Assembly: GCA_027459785.1 (NCBI GenBank)
Contig: DAIDGU010000039.1
Span: 1 to 33,757 of the forward strand
From: Ktedonobacteria bacterium
Lineage (GTDB): Bacteria > Chloroflexota > Ktedonobacteria > Ktedonobacterales > JACDGC01
DNA length: 33,757 nt
Direction of reading: 5' to 3'
In this document: positions 24,809 through 33,429 of the stretch, one piece after another
Numbering within the stretch: position 1 is the stretch's first letter
How the letters are laid out: each line of letters starts with the position of its first letter
Notes under the pieces: generated by a model
Database searches by the model: none
Told to the model about the DNA's origin: nothing
Seen by the model: the letters and a program-made list of their open reading frames with translations, nothing else
Translations under genes and position numbers: made by a program

Positions 24809-24839
24809 TGGCGACAAACGCCACTGGCGGTGTTATAGT
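24809..24839 (+). promoter_or_regulatory. promoter with overlapping dyad for the FAD oxidoreductase
   Basis: GCGACA (24811-24816), a 17-nt spacer and TATAGT (24834-24839) are a candidate promoter. The dyad TGGCG-ACAAA-CGCCA (24809-24823) covers the -35 and could be a repressor site. Confidence 0.5.
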
Positions 24840-24892
24840 GTAGCCAGACAGTAACCGAACCGAAACACTTCGCTCAATGAGGAGTCGCCCGC

Positions 24893-26131
24893 ATGGCTAC
24901 CAATATCAGCCGCCGCTACGTCATCATCGGCAACGGCATCGCCGGCACCACCTGCGCGCAGATGCTGCGCAAGAACGATGTGGCGTGCGAGATCGATCTC
25001 ATCACCAACGAGCCATATCCGCTGTATAACCGTGTCTCGCTGCCGCGCTTCTTGCAGGGCGTTTTGACCGAAGAGAAGGTGATGATCCGCAACCGCGCCT
25101 GGCACGAGCAGCAGCGCATCAACCTGCTGACCGAGACGTTGGTGGCGCGTATCGACGCCGAAGACCACGTGGTGCATACCGACAAAGGCCAGGCGCTGCG
25201 CTATGATGCGCTGCTGGTCGCCACCGGCGGCTGGGCGAATCCCCTGCGCGTGCCGGGCGCGGCGGGAACGAAGCACATCTATAACTTCGTCACCCTGGAC
25301 GACACCAAAGAGATCATCGCCCGCGCCAACGAATCGAAGTCCGCCGTCGCCGTCGGTGGCAGCTTCATCGCCTATGAGATGGCCGAGGGGCTGAATGTGC
25401 GCGGGCTGCACGTCACCTGGCTGATTCGTGGGCCGCGCTGGCTGCGCTATAACCTGGACGAAGAGGGCGGCTCCCTGGTAGACGGCATCGCGCGCAAGCA
25501 TAACGTCGATATCATCTATGGCGAGGAGATCCGCGAGGTCATCCCCGCGAACGGCGTGCCGGCGTCCGTCGTCACCACCGGCGGGCGGCAGATCGCGGCG
25601 GATATGATCGGCGTGGGACTGGGCCTGACGCTCAATACACAAGTGCTGGCTGGCACCGGCGTGGAGACGCGCAGCGGCATCATCACCGACGAATACCTGG
25701 CAACGAACATACCGGACATCTTCAGCGCCGGCGACGTGGCCGAGTTCTATGATCCGATCCTGGGGCGGCACCACACGATGGGGACGTGGGACAACGCCGC
25801 CGCGCACGGGCGCGTGGTGGCCCAGAACATGGCCGGCGGCCACGAACCGTATGTGGATGTGCCGACCTATACCAGCCCGCTCTTCAACACCACCATCGCC
25901 TTCATCGGATCGCCCGAAGCGAACAACCCCGACCTGACCTCAATCGCGCGCACGACGACCGACGACAAGGGCAATCCCGCCTATCGCAAGTTCTTCTTCA
26001 AAGACGACCAGATCGTCGGCGCGATCTTCATCGGCGGCACCAAGGGCCGCAAGACCACCGGCAAGCTGATCAAGGCCAACACGCGCTACGTGGCTCCGGC
26101 AGAGAAAGAGGCGCTGTTCACCGTCGAGTGA
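24893..26131 (+). CDS. FAD/NAD(P)-dependent oxidoreductase (NirB / rubredoxin reductase type)
   Basis: This 412-aa protein is a pyridine nucleotide-disulfide oxidoreductase-fold flavoprotein without a redox disulfide. The FAD motif GNGIAGTTCAQML is near residues 12-24. The NAD(P) motif VAVGGSFIAYEMAEGL is near 151-166, and the second FAD motif DIFSAGDVAEF near 278. The Y-N-R-V-SLPRFL segment after the first strand is typical of nitrite reductase large-subunit N-domains and ferredoxin or rubredoxin reductases. Its electron acceptor is not encoded nearby, so the role is open. GAGGAG lies 9 nt before the ATG. An ABC-F gene follows with its own promoter. Confidence 0.87.
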   Translation: MATNISRRYVIIGNGIAGTTCAQMLRKNDVACEIDLITNEPYPLYNRVSLPRFLQGVLTEEKVMIRNRAWHEQQRINLLTETLVARIDAEDHVVHTDKGQALRYDALLVATGGWANPLRVPGAAGTKHIYNFVTLDDTKEIIARANESKSAVAVGGSFIAYEMAEGLNVRGLHVTWLIRGPRWLRYNLDEEGGSLVDGIARKHNVDIIYGEEIREVIPANGVPASVVTTGGRQIAADMIGVGLGLTLNTQVLAGTGVETRSGIITDEYLATNIPDIFSAGDVAEFYDPILGRHHTMGTWDNAAAHGRVVAQNMAGGHEPYVDVPTYTSPLFNTTIAFIGSPEANNPDLTSIARTTTDDKGNPAYRKFFFKDDQIVGAIFIGGTKGRKTTGKLIKANTRYVAPAEKEALFTVE

Positions 26132-26170
26132 GCGTTCCTCGCCGCATGGCCCGCCCCTCTCAGCGCAGTA

Positions 26171-26199
26171 TTGCCACACGGCCTTGGGCGTTGTATACT
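26171..26199 (+). promoter_or_regulatory. promoter of the ABC-F gene (near-leaderless)
   Basis: TTGCCA (26171-26176), a 17-nt spacer and TATACT (26194-26199) are followed by only 9 nt before the ATG at 26209. Transcription would begin within about 0-3 nt of the start codon. Confidence 0.75.
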
Positions 26200-26208
26200 A
26201 CAGGGGCC

Positions 26209-28095
26209 ATGTCTCAGGTGATCGTAACAGACGTATCAAAACTTTTCGGCGCAGAGTTGATTTTTTCCGGCGTGAGCTTCCGTATCGAAGCGAATGAACG
26301 CATCGGCCTGGTGGGGCCGAATGGCGCGGGCAAATCGACGCTGCTGAATCTGCTGGCCGGGCGCTACCCGCCCGACGCCGGACAGATCGCCGTGGGACGC
26401 AGTGTGCGGCTGGGCTATCTGCCCCAGGTGCCGGACTTCGCTCCGGAACGCACGCTGCGCCAGGAAATGCTGACCGTTTTCGCCGACGTGCGCCAGTTAG
26501 AAGCCGAGATGGCGGCGCTGGCCGCCGCCCTCGCCGCGCCGGAGGCCGGTGCCGACCCGGCAGCGTATCAGGCGCTACTGGACGAATATGCCGCGCTGCA
26601 AGAACGCTTCGAGCATCAGGACGGCTATACCATCGAGGTGCGCGCACAGGGGATTCTGGACGGCCTGGGCTTCACGCGCGAGCAGCAAGAGTTGCCCGCC
26701 ACGCGCCTTTCCGGCGGCCAACAGACGCGCGCCGCGCTGGGCAAACTCCTGTTGCAATCGCCCGACATCCTGCTGCTGGATGAGCCGACGAACCACCTGG
26801 ACCTGGCCGCGCTGGAATGGCTGGAAGACTACTTGCTGGAATGGCGCGGCTCCATCGTCGTCGTGGCCCATGACCGCTACTTTCTGGATCGCATCGCGCA
26901 GCGCATCATCGAGGTCGATAACCATCGCGCGGAGCAGTATCCGGGCAACTATAGCAAGTATGTGGAGCTGCGCGAGGAGCGGCAGGAACTGCACGCCAAG
27001 CACTACGAGGCACAGCAAGAGCATATCGCGCGCACCGAAGAGTTCATCCGGCGCTACAAAGCCGGCCAGCGCGCCAAGGAGGCGCGTGGACGCCAGAAAT
27101 TGCTGGATCGCCTGGAACGGGTCGAGCGGCCCTATCACGCGCCGGAACTGCATTTCAAAATGCGCGTGGCCTTCGAGAGCGGCGAGATCGCCCTGACGAC
27201 GCAGAAGCTCGCCATTGGCTATCAGGCCGATCAGCCCTTGATCCGCGTACCGGATCTGCTGGTGGAGCGCGGCGAGCGCATCGGCCTGTTGGGACCGAAC
27301 GGCAGCGGCAAGACGACCCTGCTGCGCACCCTCGTCAGAGAACTGGAGCCGGTGGCGGGGGTGGTGCAGCCCGGCCATAACCTGAAGATCGGCTATTATG
27401 CTCAGACGCACGAGGGGCTGAACCCCCAGCGGCTGGTCATCGACGAGGTACGTGGCGGCACCTTACTCAGCGAGGAAGGGACGCGCACGTTTCTGGGCCG
27501 CTTCCAGTTCACGCAGGACGACGTGTTCAAGTCCATCGGCGTGCTCAGCGGCGGCGAGCGGGCGCGCGTGGCCCTGGCGAAGCTGACCCTGGCGGGCGCG
27601 AACTTTTTGGTGCTGGACGAGCCGACGAACCATCTGGACCTGCCGGCGCGGCAATTCCTGGAAAGCGTGCTGGCGGATTACGACGGGACGATCCTCTTCG
27701 TCTCGCACGACCGCTATTTCATCGACGCGGTGGCCACGCGCATGTGGATCGTTGAAAATGGCACGCTACGTGATATCCCTGGTAATTACACGAGTTACCG
27801 TAAACACATCCTGGCCGAAGCCGCCCGCGCACAGGCGCACGCCAAGGCGTCGCAGCGCGCGGCCCAGGTGCAGGCCCAGCGCCGGGGGCCGGCTGCGCCA
27901 CAGGCGCGAACCGTCACCCAGGTGGAAGCCGAGGTCGCCGCCGCCGAGGCGCGCGTGGCCGCGCTGGAAGCCGCCATCAACGATGTCAGTGTCGCGGCGG
28001 ATTACCAGCAACTCGCCCAACTCGCCAACGACTACGCGGCGGAAAAAGCGCGGCTGGATGACCTCTATGCTGAATGGGAAACGCTGGCGGGGTAA
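26209..28095 (+). CDS. ABC-F family ATPase (Uup/YdiF type)
   Basis: This 628-aa protein has two ATP-binding cassettes and no membrane segment. Cassette 1 has Walker A GPNGAGKST (36-44), signature LSGGQQTRAALGK and Walker B ILLLDEPTNHLD. Cassette 2 has Walker A GPNGSGKTT (near 362), signature LSGGERARVALAK and a second LDEPTNHLD. The charged linker between them (around RTEEFIRRYKAGQRAKEARGRQ) is the P-site tRNA-interaction motif region. A C-terminal Ala/Glu coiled coil follows. ABC-F proteins act on ribosomes, and some protect against antibiotics. An in-frame extension back to 25786 lies within the oxidoreductase gene and is not used. The start is nearly at +1 of its promoter. Confidence 0.93.
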   Translation: MSQVIVTDVSKLFGAELIFSGVSFRIEANERIGLVGPNGAGKSTLLNLLAGRYPPDAGQIAVGRSVRLGYLPQVPDFAPERTLRQEMLTVFADVRQLEAEMAALAAALAAPEAGADPAAYQALLDEYAALQERFEHQDGYTIEVRAQGILDGLGFTREQQELPATRLSGGQQTRAALGKLLLQSPDILLLDEPTNHLDLAALEWLEDYLLEWRGSIVVVAHDRYFLDRIAQRIIEVDNHRAEQYPGNYSKYVELREERQELHAKHYEAQQEHIARTEEFIRRYKAGQRAKEARGRQKLLDRLERVERPYHAPELHFKMRVAFESGEIALTTQKLAIGYQADQPLIRVPDLLVERGERIGLLGPNGSGKTTLLRTLVRELEPVAGVVQPGHNLKIGYYAQTHEGLNPQRLVIDEVRGGTLLSEEGTRTFLGRFQFTQDDVFKSIGVLSGGERARVALAKLTLAGANFLVLDEPTNHLDLPARQFLESVLADYDGTILFVSHDRYFIDAVATRMWIVENGTLRDIPGNYTSYRKHILAEAARAQAHAKASQRAAQVQAQRRGPAAPQARTVTQVEAEVAAAEARVAALEAAINDVSVAADYQQLAQLANDYAAEKARLDDLYAEWETLAG

Positions 28096-28185
28096 GCAAT
28101 CGTCGGCCTCGGTAGATTGCCCTGGCACAGCGTTCGATGCATCACACACCACCGGCAACACGTCGTGCTGAAAAGGAGGAGGTTT

Positions 28186-28725
28186 ATGCATGTAGTTGGT
28201 ACAGCTTTCGACGCCCAATCCTACTTTGACGAGCAGCGCGCCCGTTTTGACGAGCAGCGCGCCCGCTATTTTAACTGGGTCCAGACCTACCTTGCTCAGC
28301 GCCGACACGATGAGCGGAGCATGCGCCACCAAGTCGGCGAGCGGGCAGCAGCATGGACCAGCCCCGCGCCGGCAACAGTGGTGCGCGCCAGCGTCGTCCC
28401 CGCCGCGCAGCCACACAGCCCCTCTGCCGCCCCATCCTCCCCCCTGCTGGAAGTCACTGATCAGCAATGGCAAGCGATCGCGCCGCTGCTCCGCCGCAGC
28501 AAGAAAGCAGGACGCCCCCCCGCCGATGCGCGCGTCACGCTGAACGGCATCCTCTTCGTGTTGCACACCCAGAGTGCCTGGCGGGCCGTGCCAAAGTGCT
28601 ACGGCAACTATGTCACCTGCTGGCGGCGCTTGTTGCGCTGGCAAAATGCCGGCATCTGGCCGCGCATCGAAGCCGTTTTAGGGCTTGATCCGCACCTGGC
28701 TCAAAAAGCGCCAAGACTCCATTAG
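28186..28725 (+). CDS. DUF4096 (IS5-type transposase N-terminal) protein without catalytic domain
   Basis: The 179-aa protein has a short N-terminal part with a duplicated heptad FDEQRAR-FDEQRAR, an Ala/Pro/Ser-rich linker, and a C-terminal DUF4096 region (about 88-165: VTDQQWQAIAPLL, GRPPADARVTLNGILF, WRAVPKCYGN). This is the DNA-binding front part of IS5-family transposases. The DDE catalytic half is absent, and no such sequence follows downstream. The strong AAAAGGAGGAGG ribosome site argues that it is expressed. The duplication is exact at DNA level over 20 bp (28225-28244 and 28246-28265). It may be a domesticated regulator or just a decayed element. Confidence 0.7.
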   Translation: MHVVGTAFDAQSYFDEQRARFDEQRARYFNWVQTYLAQRRHDERSMRHQVGERAAAWTSPAPATVVRASVVPAAQPHSPSAAPSSPLLEVTDQQWQAIAPLLRRSKKAGRPPADARVTLNGILFVLHTQSAWRAVPKCYGNYVTCWRRLLRWQNAGIWPRIEAVLGLDPHLAQKAPRLH

Positions 28726-28992
28726 CTCCTTGCTGACTCTTTGGTCAGAATCGGGCCAATGGTTCACCAAATGTGGCGCGCTGGTTAACCGCTCACGGCT
28801 GTCATGCACCAGCCGCAACCGTAACTGTGTTTGCGGCTGGCGCTGCTCAAGGCGTTCCAGCAGACGACACGCGAAACTCGTTGAACACGTGCAGATAAAT
28901 TGCCAGCGATGATGGGGTGCTGGCAACCAATAAGCGATCTCCCAGGCGGATGTGTAAGCCACAGCGTTATCTGCCCAGCTGATTCCTGTCAT
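28678..28992 (-). CDS. possible small protein, 104 aa
   Basis: This minus-strand ORF begins MTGISWADNAVAYTSAWEIA and has a very good ribosome site, GGAAAGGAG, 6 nt before its ATG (a second ATG sits 2 codons upstream). A TATACT -10-like site lies about 40 nt upstream. The product is Trp/Arg/Leu-rich, without known motifs. It overlaps the end of the opposing DUF4096 gene by 48 nt. I do not recognise it and cannot exclude a chance ORF. The rest of the gap up to 29186 holds only the next gene's promoter. Confidence 0.4.
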   Translation of the reverse strand: MTGISWADNAVAYTSAWEIAYWLPAPHHRWQFICTCSTSFACRLLERLEQRQPQTQLRLRLVHDSRERLTSAPHLVNHWPDSDQRVSKELMESWRFLSQVRIKP

Positions 28993-29130
28993 GAGCATCT
29001 CCTTTCCTCGCTGTGTTGCCCACCAGTATAAAGCATGACCTAACAGATTGGGAGACGCTATCCATGCGTTGCAATATGGTCAATAAGAAACATAGATTTC
29101 TGGCCGTGCGACGATTGCCTAAAAAACGTG

Positions 29131-29160
29131 TAAACATGGCGTTCCCCGGCGCGATATAGT
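29131..29160 (+). promoter_or_regulatory. candidate promoter of the zinc-ribbon sigma-like gene
   Basis: TAAACA (29131-29136), an 18-nt spacer and TATAGT (29155-29160) lie 26 nt before the ATG at 29187. The -35 is weak. Confidence 0.45.
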
Positions 29161-29186
29161 GGTAGAAGATCATCCGAGGTGATGCG

Positions 29187-30272
29187 ATGACTGCCCTGCT
29201 TTTGCTGGCGACCGAGACCACGAGTGCTGATCGCGCCTGGCTCGTCAACTATTGTACACGCCTGTGTGGCGACCGCACCCAAGCCGAGGATCTGGCGCAA
29301 GAGACGCTATTGGCCGCCTGGCAGAGCGCCCAGCGGAACAGCGATGCCGCCGCCCTGGAACGTGGTTGGCTGGCAGGCATCGCGCGCAACATGTTCCGAC
29401 GCTGGGCGCGACGCATGGGCCAGGAACAGCAACGCTGGCTGCCCCTCGCCGAGGCGGACGCCCTGGCGCTGGCCGAAGACGCGCTGACCTATGATCTGGA
29501 GCGCCGGGAACTGGCGGACCTGTTGGACCGCGCGCTGGCGCGGTTGCCCGCGCCCACCCGTGCCGCGCTCATCGCCCATTACATCGAAGAAGAACCCCAG
29601 GCGGCGATTGCCACGCGGCTGGGGCTGAGCGCGGGCGCGCTGGCCGTGCGCCTGCATCGCGGGCGGCTGGCACTGGCGCGGCTGTTGGCGACAGACCTGG
29701 CGGACGCTGCCGAGGCGCAGGGCATCGCCTTGCCGCAAAAGACGGACTGGGAGACGACGCGGCTCTGGTGTCCGAACTGCGGTCGTCGCCATCTGGAAGG
29801 CCAGTTGCAGCGCACGCCGGGCATCTTGCGGCTGCGCTGCCCCGCCTGCGGCGATCTGCTGCACCACGGCGTCGCGGTTGGCGCGCTCAAAACGTATGGT
29901 GCGGCGCTGCATCGCGTCGTCCGCTGGTCGGCAGACTATTATCTGCCCGCCGCTGCCGCCGGGGCCGCATCGTGCTTCGTCTGTGGCCGCACCGTGCCGC
30001 TCACCATCCAGACGGAAAACGCACCGGAGGTGGGCCAAGCCCTGCCGCTGCTGGTGGCCCATTGTCCCTGCCAGGTTATCAATACCTGCTCGATGCGGTT
30101 CATGGCGTTGCTGACGCCAGCCGGCCAGGCATTCCTCGCCACCCATCGGCGCATCCACTTCGTGCGGCTGGAAGAAGGCGAGGTGACAGATACCCTCACC
30201 TTCGCCAGCGTCACCAGCGCCGATCACTTTGTTACGCGCTTCGCCCGCACCACCTTGCAAGTATTGCCCTAA
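29187..30272 (+). CDS. sigma-70-family protein with C-terminal zinc ribbons
   Basis: The first 170 residues resemble an ECF sigma factor: region 2 with YCTRLCGDRTQAEDLAQETL and WLAGIARNMFRRWARRM (about 20-78), and region 4 with LARLPAPTRAALIAHYIEE followed by AAIATRLGLSAGALAVRLHRG (about 117-160). The remaining 190 residues are not usual for sigma factors. They hold a zinc ribbon, C195-PNC198 with C218-PAC221, and a second Cys cluster, C263-FVC266 with H292-C-P-C295. A beta-rich tail follows. The cysteines could sense metal or redox state, replacing a separate anti-sigma factor; none is encoded next to it. GAGGTG lies about 6 nt before the ATG. Confidence 0.88.
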   Translation: MTALLLLATETTSADRAWLVNYCTRLCGDRTQAEDLAQETLLAAWQSAQRNSDAAALERGWLAGIARNMFRRWARRMGQEQQRWLPLAEADALALAEDALTYDLERRELADLLDRALARLPAPTRAALIAHYIEEEPQAAIATRLGLSAGALAVRLHRGRLALARLLATDLADAAEAQGIALPQKTDWETTRLWCPNCGRRHLEGQLQRTPGILRLRCPACGDLLHHGVAVGALKTYGAALHRVVRWSADYYLPAAAAGAASCFVCGRTVPLTIQTENAPEVGQALPLLVAHCPCQVINTCSMRFMALLTPAGQAFLATHRRIHFVRLEEGEVTDTLTFASVTSADHFVTRFARTTLQVLP

Positions 30273-30470
30273 ACCGCCCGCTAGCGTAAGGGGCGATGAT
30301 GGACGTTGACGAATGGCGCAGGGGACGGCGAGCGATTAAAATCGCGCCCAAGGGCTACGCCACGAAGTCCACCTACGTGGACTAGCTCCAGTCCGCGACG
30401 GCGGACTTCGTCGCCGCCAGGCGCTTAGGCGCGGTTTCAACCGCCCGCTCGTCCCCCGCCGTCCCCCGCC
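30273..30470. repeat. long hairpin repeat (CGAAGTCC / GGCGCGGTTTCAACCGCC type)
   Basis: Several dyads follow one another. GCGATT-AA-AATCGC is near 30332. ACGAAGTCC near 30362 pairs with GGACTTCGT near 30401, enclosing two smaller hairpins (GTCCACCTACGTGGAC and GTCCGCGACGGCGGAC). TTAGGCGCGGTTTCAACCGC starts at 30424. The last piece also occurs at 23284. It is a composite intergenic repeat with no coding content. Confidence 0.75.
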
Positions 30471-30529
30471 CGCTCGCCTCTGCCGCGATGTCCCTCGCCC
30501 GCTCGTCCCCCTCCGTGTGTCATACCAAT

Positions 30530-30680
30530 TTCGGGTAAAGACGATGGCCATCGAGGCCGGACAGACAGGAATGTCTGTCCTCCGGTGTTCTGGGGAATGG
30601 CTGTCCTCCGGGGAACGTGACAGACAGGCATGTCTGTCCCCCAGATGGTTGTGGGACGAACGTGCCTGTCCGCCTGGGGT
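30530..30680. repeat. 26/34-bp unit repeat, reverse orientation
   Basis: The hairpin GGACAGACA-GGAA-TGTCTGTCC is followed by GGTGTTCTGGGGAATGG-CTGTCCTCC, the reverse complement of the 26-bp unit seen at 21441-21466. It is preceded by a decayed end (ATACCAATTTCGGGTAAAGAC). Orientation is opposite to the copies at 21282 and 22984. Confidence 0.75.
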
Positions 30681-30710
30681 GGTGTATTGGTCAAAGAGGA
30701 GACCTTGAAC

Positions 30711-32000
30711 ATGACGAGTCCACGCATTGGGCGTAATCCTGATTTCATAAAACTGTGGATTGGCGAGACGGTATCGCTGGTCGGATCGGCGGTCACGATG
30801 TTGGCGCTGCCGCTGACGGCGCTGAACCTGCTGCATGCGACCCCGCTGGCGATGGGCGCGTTGCTGGCGTGCGAGGCCGGCGCGGTGGCACTGACGGGCC
30901 TGTTCGCTGGCGCGCTGGCGGATCGCCTCCCGCGCCGGGGGCTGCTGATCGGCAGCGACATCGGGCTGGCGCTGAGCATCGCGGCGATCCCTGCCGCGTA
31001 TCTGCTGGGCCTGCTGTCGTTGCCGGTGATCTTCGCCGCCGCTTTCGCGTCCGGCGTGCTGGGCGGCCTTTTCGGCGCGGCCTATCAAGGCTACCTGCCG
31101 GATCTGGTGGGCGACGATGCGTTGGTTGCAGCGAATAGTCGGTTGGAGGGGAGCCGCGTGTTGGCGGGGCTGCTAGGCGCGCTGCTGGGTGGCCTGCTGG
31201 TGGAAGTCCTCTCCGCGCCGTTCGCGCTCGTCCTGGACGCCGCTTCATTCCTGGTTTCCGCGCTGGGCCTCGTGCTGATCCGCGCGCGACCGCGTGTGGC
31301 GCTGCCACCCCCCGTGCGGGCCGGCATCCTGCGTGAGATCAGTGCGGGGCTGCGCTTCGTCTTCGGGCAGCCCCTGCTGCGCGCCCTCTTGCTGGGGGCG
31401 GCGCTCTTCAATCTTTTCGCGCCGATGCTCAACGGGCAGATCGTCCTCTATGCCGTGCATGTGTTGGGGCTGACCCCCTTCTGGTTCGGTGCGGGGACGG
31501 CGCTGGCCGGGTTGGGTGGCGTGGCGATGGCCACGATTGCCCCACGCATCATCGCGGCGCTGGGGCTGGGGCGCGCGATCGTCCTCGCCGCCGCCATCGT
31601 CGCGGGCGGCTGGGCGCTCTTGCCGCTGGCACAGGGACCCTTACCCACCGCCTTCACCATCCTGGCCGTGGGCGCGGGCATCGGCACGATGGGCGACGTG
31701 CTGATCAACATCAGCGCCGGCACCTTGCAGCAGGCGCTGACGCCCGCCGGGCTGCGCGGTCGCGTGGGCGCGAGCAACCGCATCATCATCGCCGGTCTGC
31801 AACCTATCGGCGCACTTGCGGGTGGTCTCGTGGCCCAAGCCTTCGGCGAACGCGCCGCCCTCGCCATCTTCGCCGGCGGCTTCATCTGTACCTTCGTCGT
31901 CATCCTCCTTTCGCCGCTACGCCGGGCGCAGGCAGGGGCGGCTGGCGCTGCCCCAGGGACGCCCGCGGGCGTCCCAGCAGCGGAAACGACGAGGGTTTGA
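30711..32000 (+). CDS. MFS transporter (MFS_3 / EntS-like exporter)
   Basis: The 429-aa protein has about 11-12 hydrophobic segments and the MFS_3-type start NPDFIKLWIGETVSLVGSAVTMLALPL. The loop GALADRLPRRGLLIGSD between helices 2 and 3 is the MFS signature, and YLPDLVGDDALVAANSRLEGSR is typical of this subgroup. Known members export siderophores or macrolide-like drugs by proton antiport. AGAGGAG lies 9 nt before the ATG. The open frame extends back into the repeat but not as a real start. The substrate is unknown. Confidence 0.9.
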   Translation: MTSPRIGRNPDFIKLWIGETVSLVGSAVTMLALPLTALNLLHATPLAMGALLACEAGAVALTGLFAGALADRLPRRGLLIGSDIGLALSIAAIPAAYLLGLLSLPVIFAAAFASGVLGGLFGAAYQGYLPDLVGDDALVAANSRLEGSRVLAGLLGALLGGLLVEVLSAPFALVLDAASFLVSALGLVLIRARPRVALPPPVRAGILREISAGLRFVFGQPLLRALLLGAALFNLFAPMLNGQIVLYAVHVLGLTPFWFGAGTALAGLGGVAMATIAPRIIAALGLGRAIVLAAAIVAGGWALLPLAQGPLPTAFTILAVGAGIGTMGDVLINISAGTLQQALTPAGLRGRVGASNRIIIAGLQPIGALAGGLVAQAFGERAALAIFAGGFICTFVVILLSPLRRAQAGAAGAAPGTPAGVPAAETTRV

Positions 32001-32047
32001 TGACGATTGACGACTCGATCATACCATGTTTGCATCAATGCATATTT

Positions 32048-33313
32048 TCAGCAGTCTCCATCATCACCTGCCCCCACAGTTTCCATGCGCCGCAGCAACA
32101 GGCTGGCATTGTGGCCGCCGAAACCCATCGAGTTCGTCATGGCGTATGCGACAGGCGCATGGCGGGCGGCGTTGGGGGCATAGTCGAGATCACAGGCGGG
32201 GTCCGGCTCCGCGAGGTTCATCGTGGGCGTGATGATGCCAGTAGCGAGCGAGAGCAGCGTGACCGCCGCTTCAATCGCGCCCGCCGCGCCCATCGTGTGG
32301 CCGATCATTGATTTCGTCGAGCTGACGACCAGCGTATCGGCGTGCGCGCCGAAGACCGCGCGGATCGCGGCTGTTTCCGTGCGGTCGTTCAGCGGCGTCG
32401 AGGTGCCGTGTGCGTTGAGATAGCCGACGGCCTCCGGCGCGATCCCCGCCTTGGTCAGCGCGCGGCGCATCGCGCGTTGAATGCCCCCGCCCATGGGGTC
32501 CGGCTCGGTGATGTGGTGCGCGTCGGCGGTCGTGCCATAGCCAACGATCTCGCCCAACAACGGTGCGCCCCGCGCCCGCGCGAACGCGAGATCTTCCAGG
32601 ATCAGCATGGCCGCGCCCTCGCCAAGCACGAAGCCATCGCGGGTGGCATCAAAGGGCCGGCTGGCGTGCGTGGGGTCATCATTGCGCTGCGACAGCGCAC
32701 CCATGTTGGCGAAGGCCGCCATCGGCAGCGGCGTGATGCCCGCTTCCACGCCTCCCGCGATCATGGCGACGGCGTCACCCCGCCGGATGATCTCATACGC
32801 CTCCCCGATGGCATTCGCGGAGGATGCACAGGCCGACACGGTGACGAAATTCGGCCCCTTGGCCCCCGCCCGCAACGCCAGCGCGCTCACAAACGAACTC
32901 TGGTTGATCTGGGGATAGGTTGTCGGCGGCAATTGCGCGAGATCGCCAGCCAGCAAGGTGTGGAAGTGGGTGTGCAGGCTGGCGATGCCGCCTTTGCCAG
33001 ATCCGATGCAGACGCCGATCTCCTCGGCATGCGCGGGGACATCCAGGTGGGCGTGCGCCAGCGCCTCGTGCAACGCCGCCAGGCCGTAGGCGACGCCGGG
33101 ATCGTAGGGCGATGGCATCTCATCCGCCAGGTATGGCACCGGATCAAAGCCTTTGACCTCCGCCGCGATGCGCACGCGATGCCGCGAAGCATCATAATGC
33201 GTAATGGGGCCGATGCCGGAGATTCCCTGGCAGAGTGCCGTCCAGGTGGTAGGCAGATCATTGCCCACGGGCGTCACCAGGCCGATCCCTGTGACAACCA
33301 CACGCTGTTCCAT
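32048..33313 (-). CDS. fabF: beta-ketoacyl-ACP synthase II (FabF type)
   Basis: This 421-aa condensing enzyme carries the KAS I/II triad: C162 in VTVSACASSAN, H302 in NAHGTSTPLND and H339 in SMIGHTMGAAG, with K334 also present. It extends acyl-ACP with malonyl-ACP in fatty-acid synthesis. The start MEQRVVVTGIGLVTPVG matches the family's N-terminus; the open frame continues upstream without coding character. GGAG lies about 5 nt before the ATG. No acyl carrier protein, FabD or FabG gene is adjacent, so it may be an extra copy or part of a small secondary pathway. Its 3' end faces the MFS gene 47 bp away. Confidence 0.93.
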   Translation of the reverse strand: MEQRVVVTGIGLVTPVGNDLPTTWTALCQGISGIGPITHYDASRHRVRIAAEVKGFDPVPYLADEMPSPYDPGVAYGLAALHEALAHAHLDVPAHAEEIGVCIGSGKGGIASLHTHFHTLLAGDLAQLPPTTYPQINQSSFVSALALRAGAKGPNFVTVSACASSANAIGEAYEIIRRGDAVAMIAGGVEAGITPLPMAAFANMGALSQRNDDPTHASRPFDATRDGFVLGEGAAMLILEDLAFARARGAPLLGEIVGYGTTADAHHITEPDPMGGGIQRAMRRALTKAGIAPEAVGYLNAHGTSTPLNDRTETAAIRAVFGAHADTLVVSSTKSMIGHTMGAAGAIEAAVTLLSLATGIITPTMNLAEPDPACDLDYAPNAARHAPVAYAMTNSMGFGGHNASLLLRRMETVGAGDDGDC

Positions 33314-33388
33314 CTGCTCCGCTCCCGTTCTCCTGTGCGGCACACGCGCCCCTGGCTGCCGTGCGGCCTGCCATACCCAACCACGTTC

Positions 33389-33418
33389 ACTATACATCAG
33401 GAATGCCAGTGTGGCCAA
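33389..33418 (-). promoter_or_regulatory. promoter for fabF
   Basis: On the minus strand TTGGCC (33418-33413) or TGGCCA (33417-33412) lies 18 or 17 nt before TATAGT (33394-33389). The leader to the ATG at 33313 is about 70 nt. Confidence 0.55.
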
Positions 33419-33429
33419 CCTCCCCTGCA

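Noticed and set aside
25786..26208. N-terminal extension of the ABC-F gene inside the oxidoreductase
   Set aside because: The extension is a shadow of the oxidoreductase frame, is Arg-rich and low-complexity, and the true ABC-F N-terminus starts at 26209.
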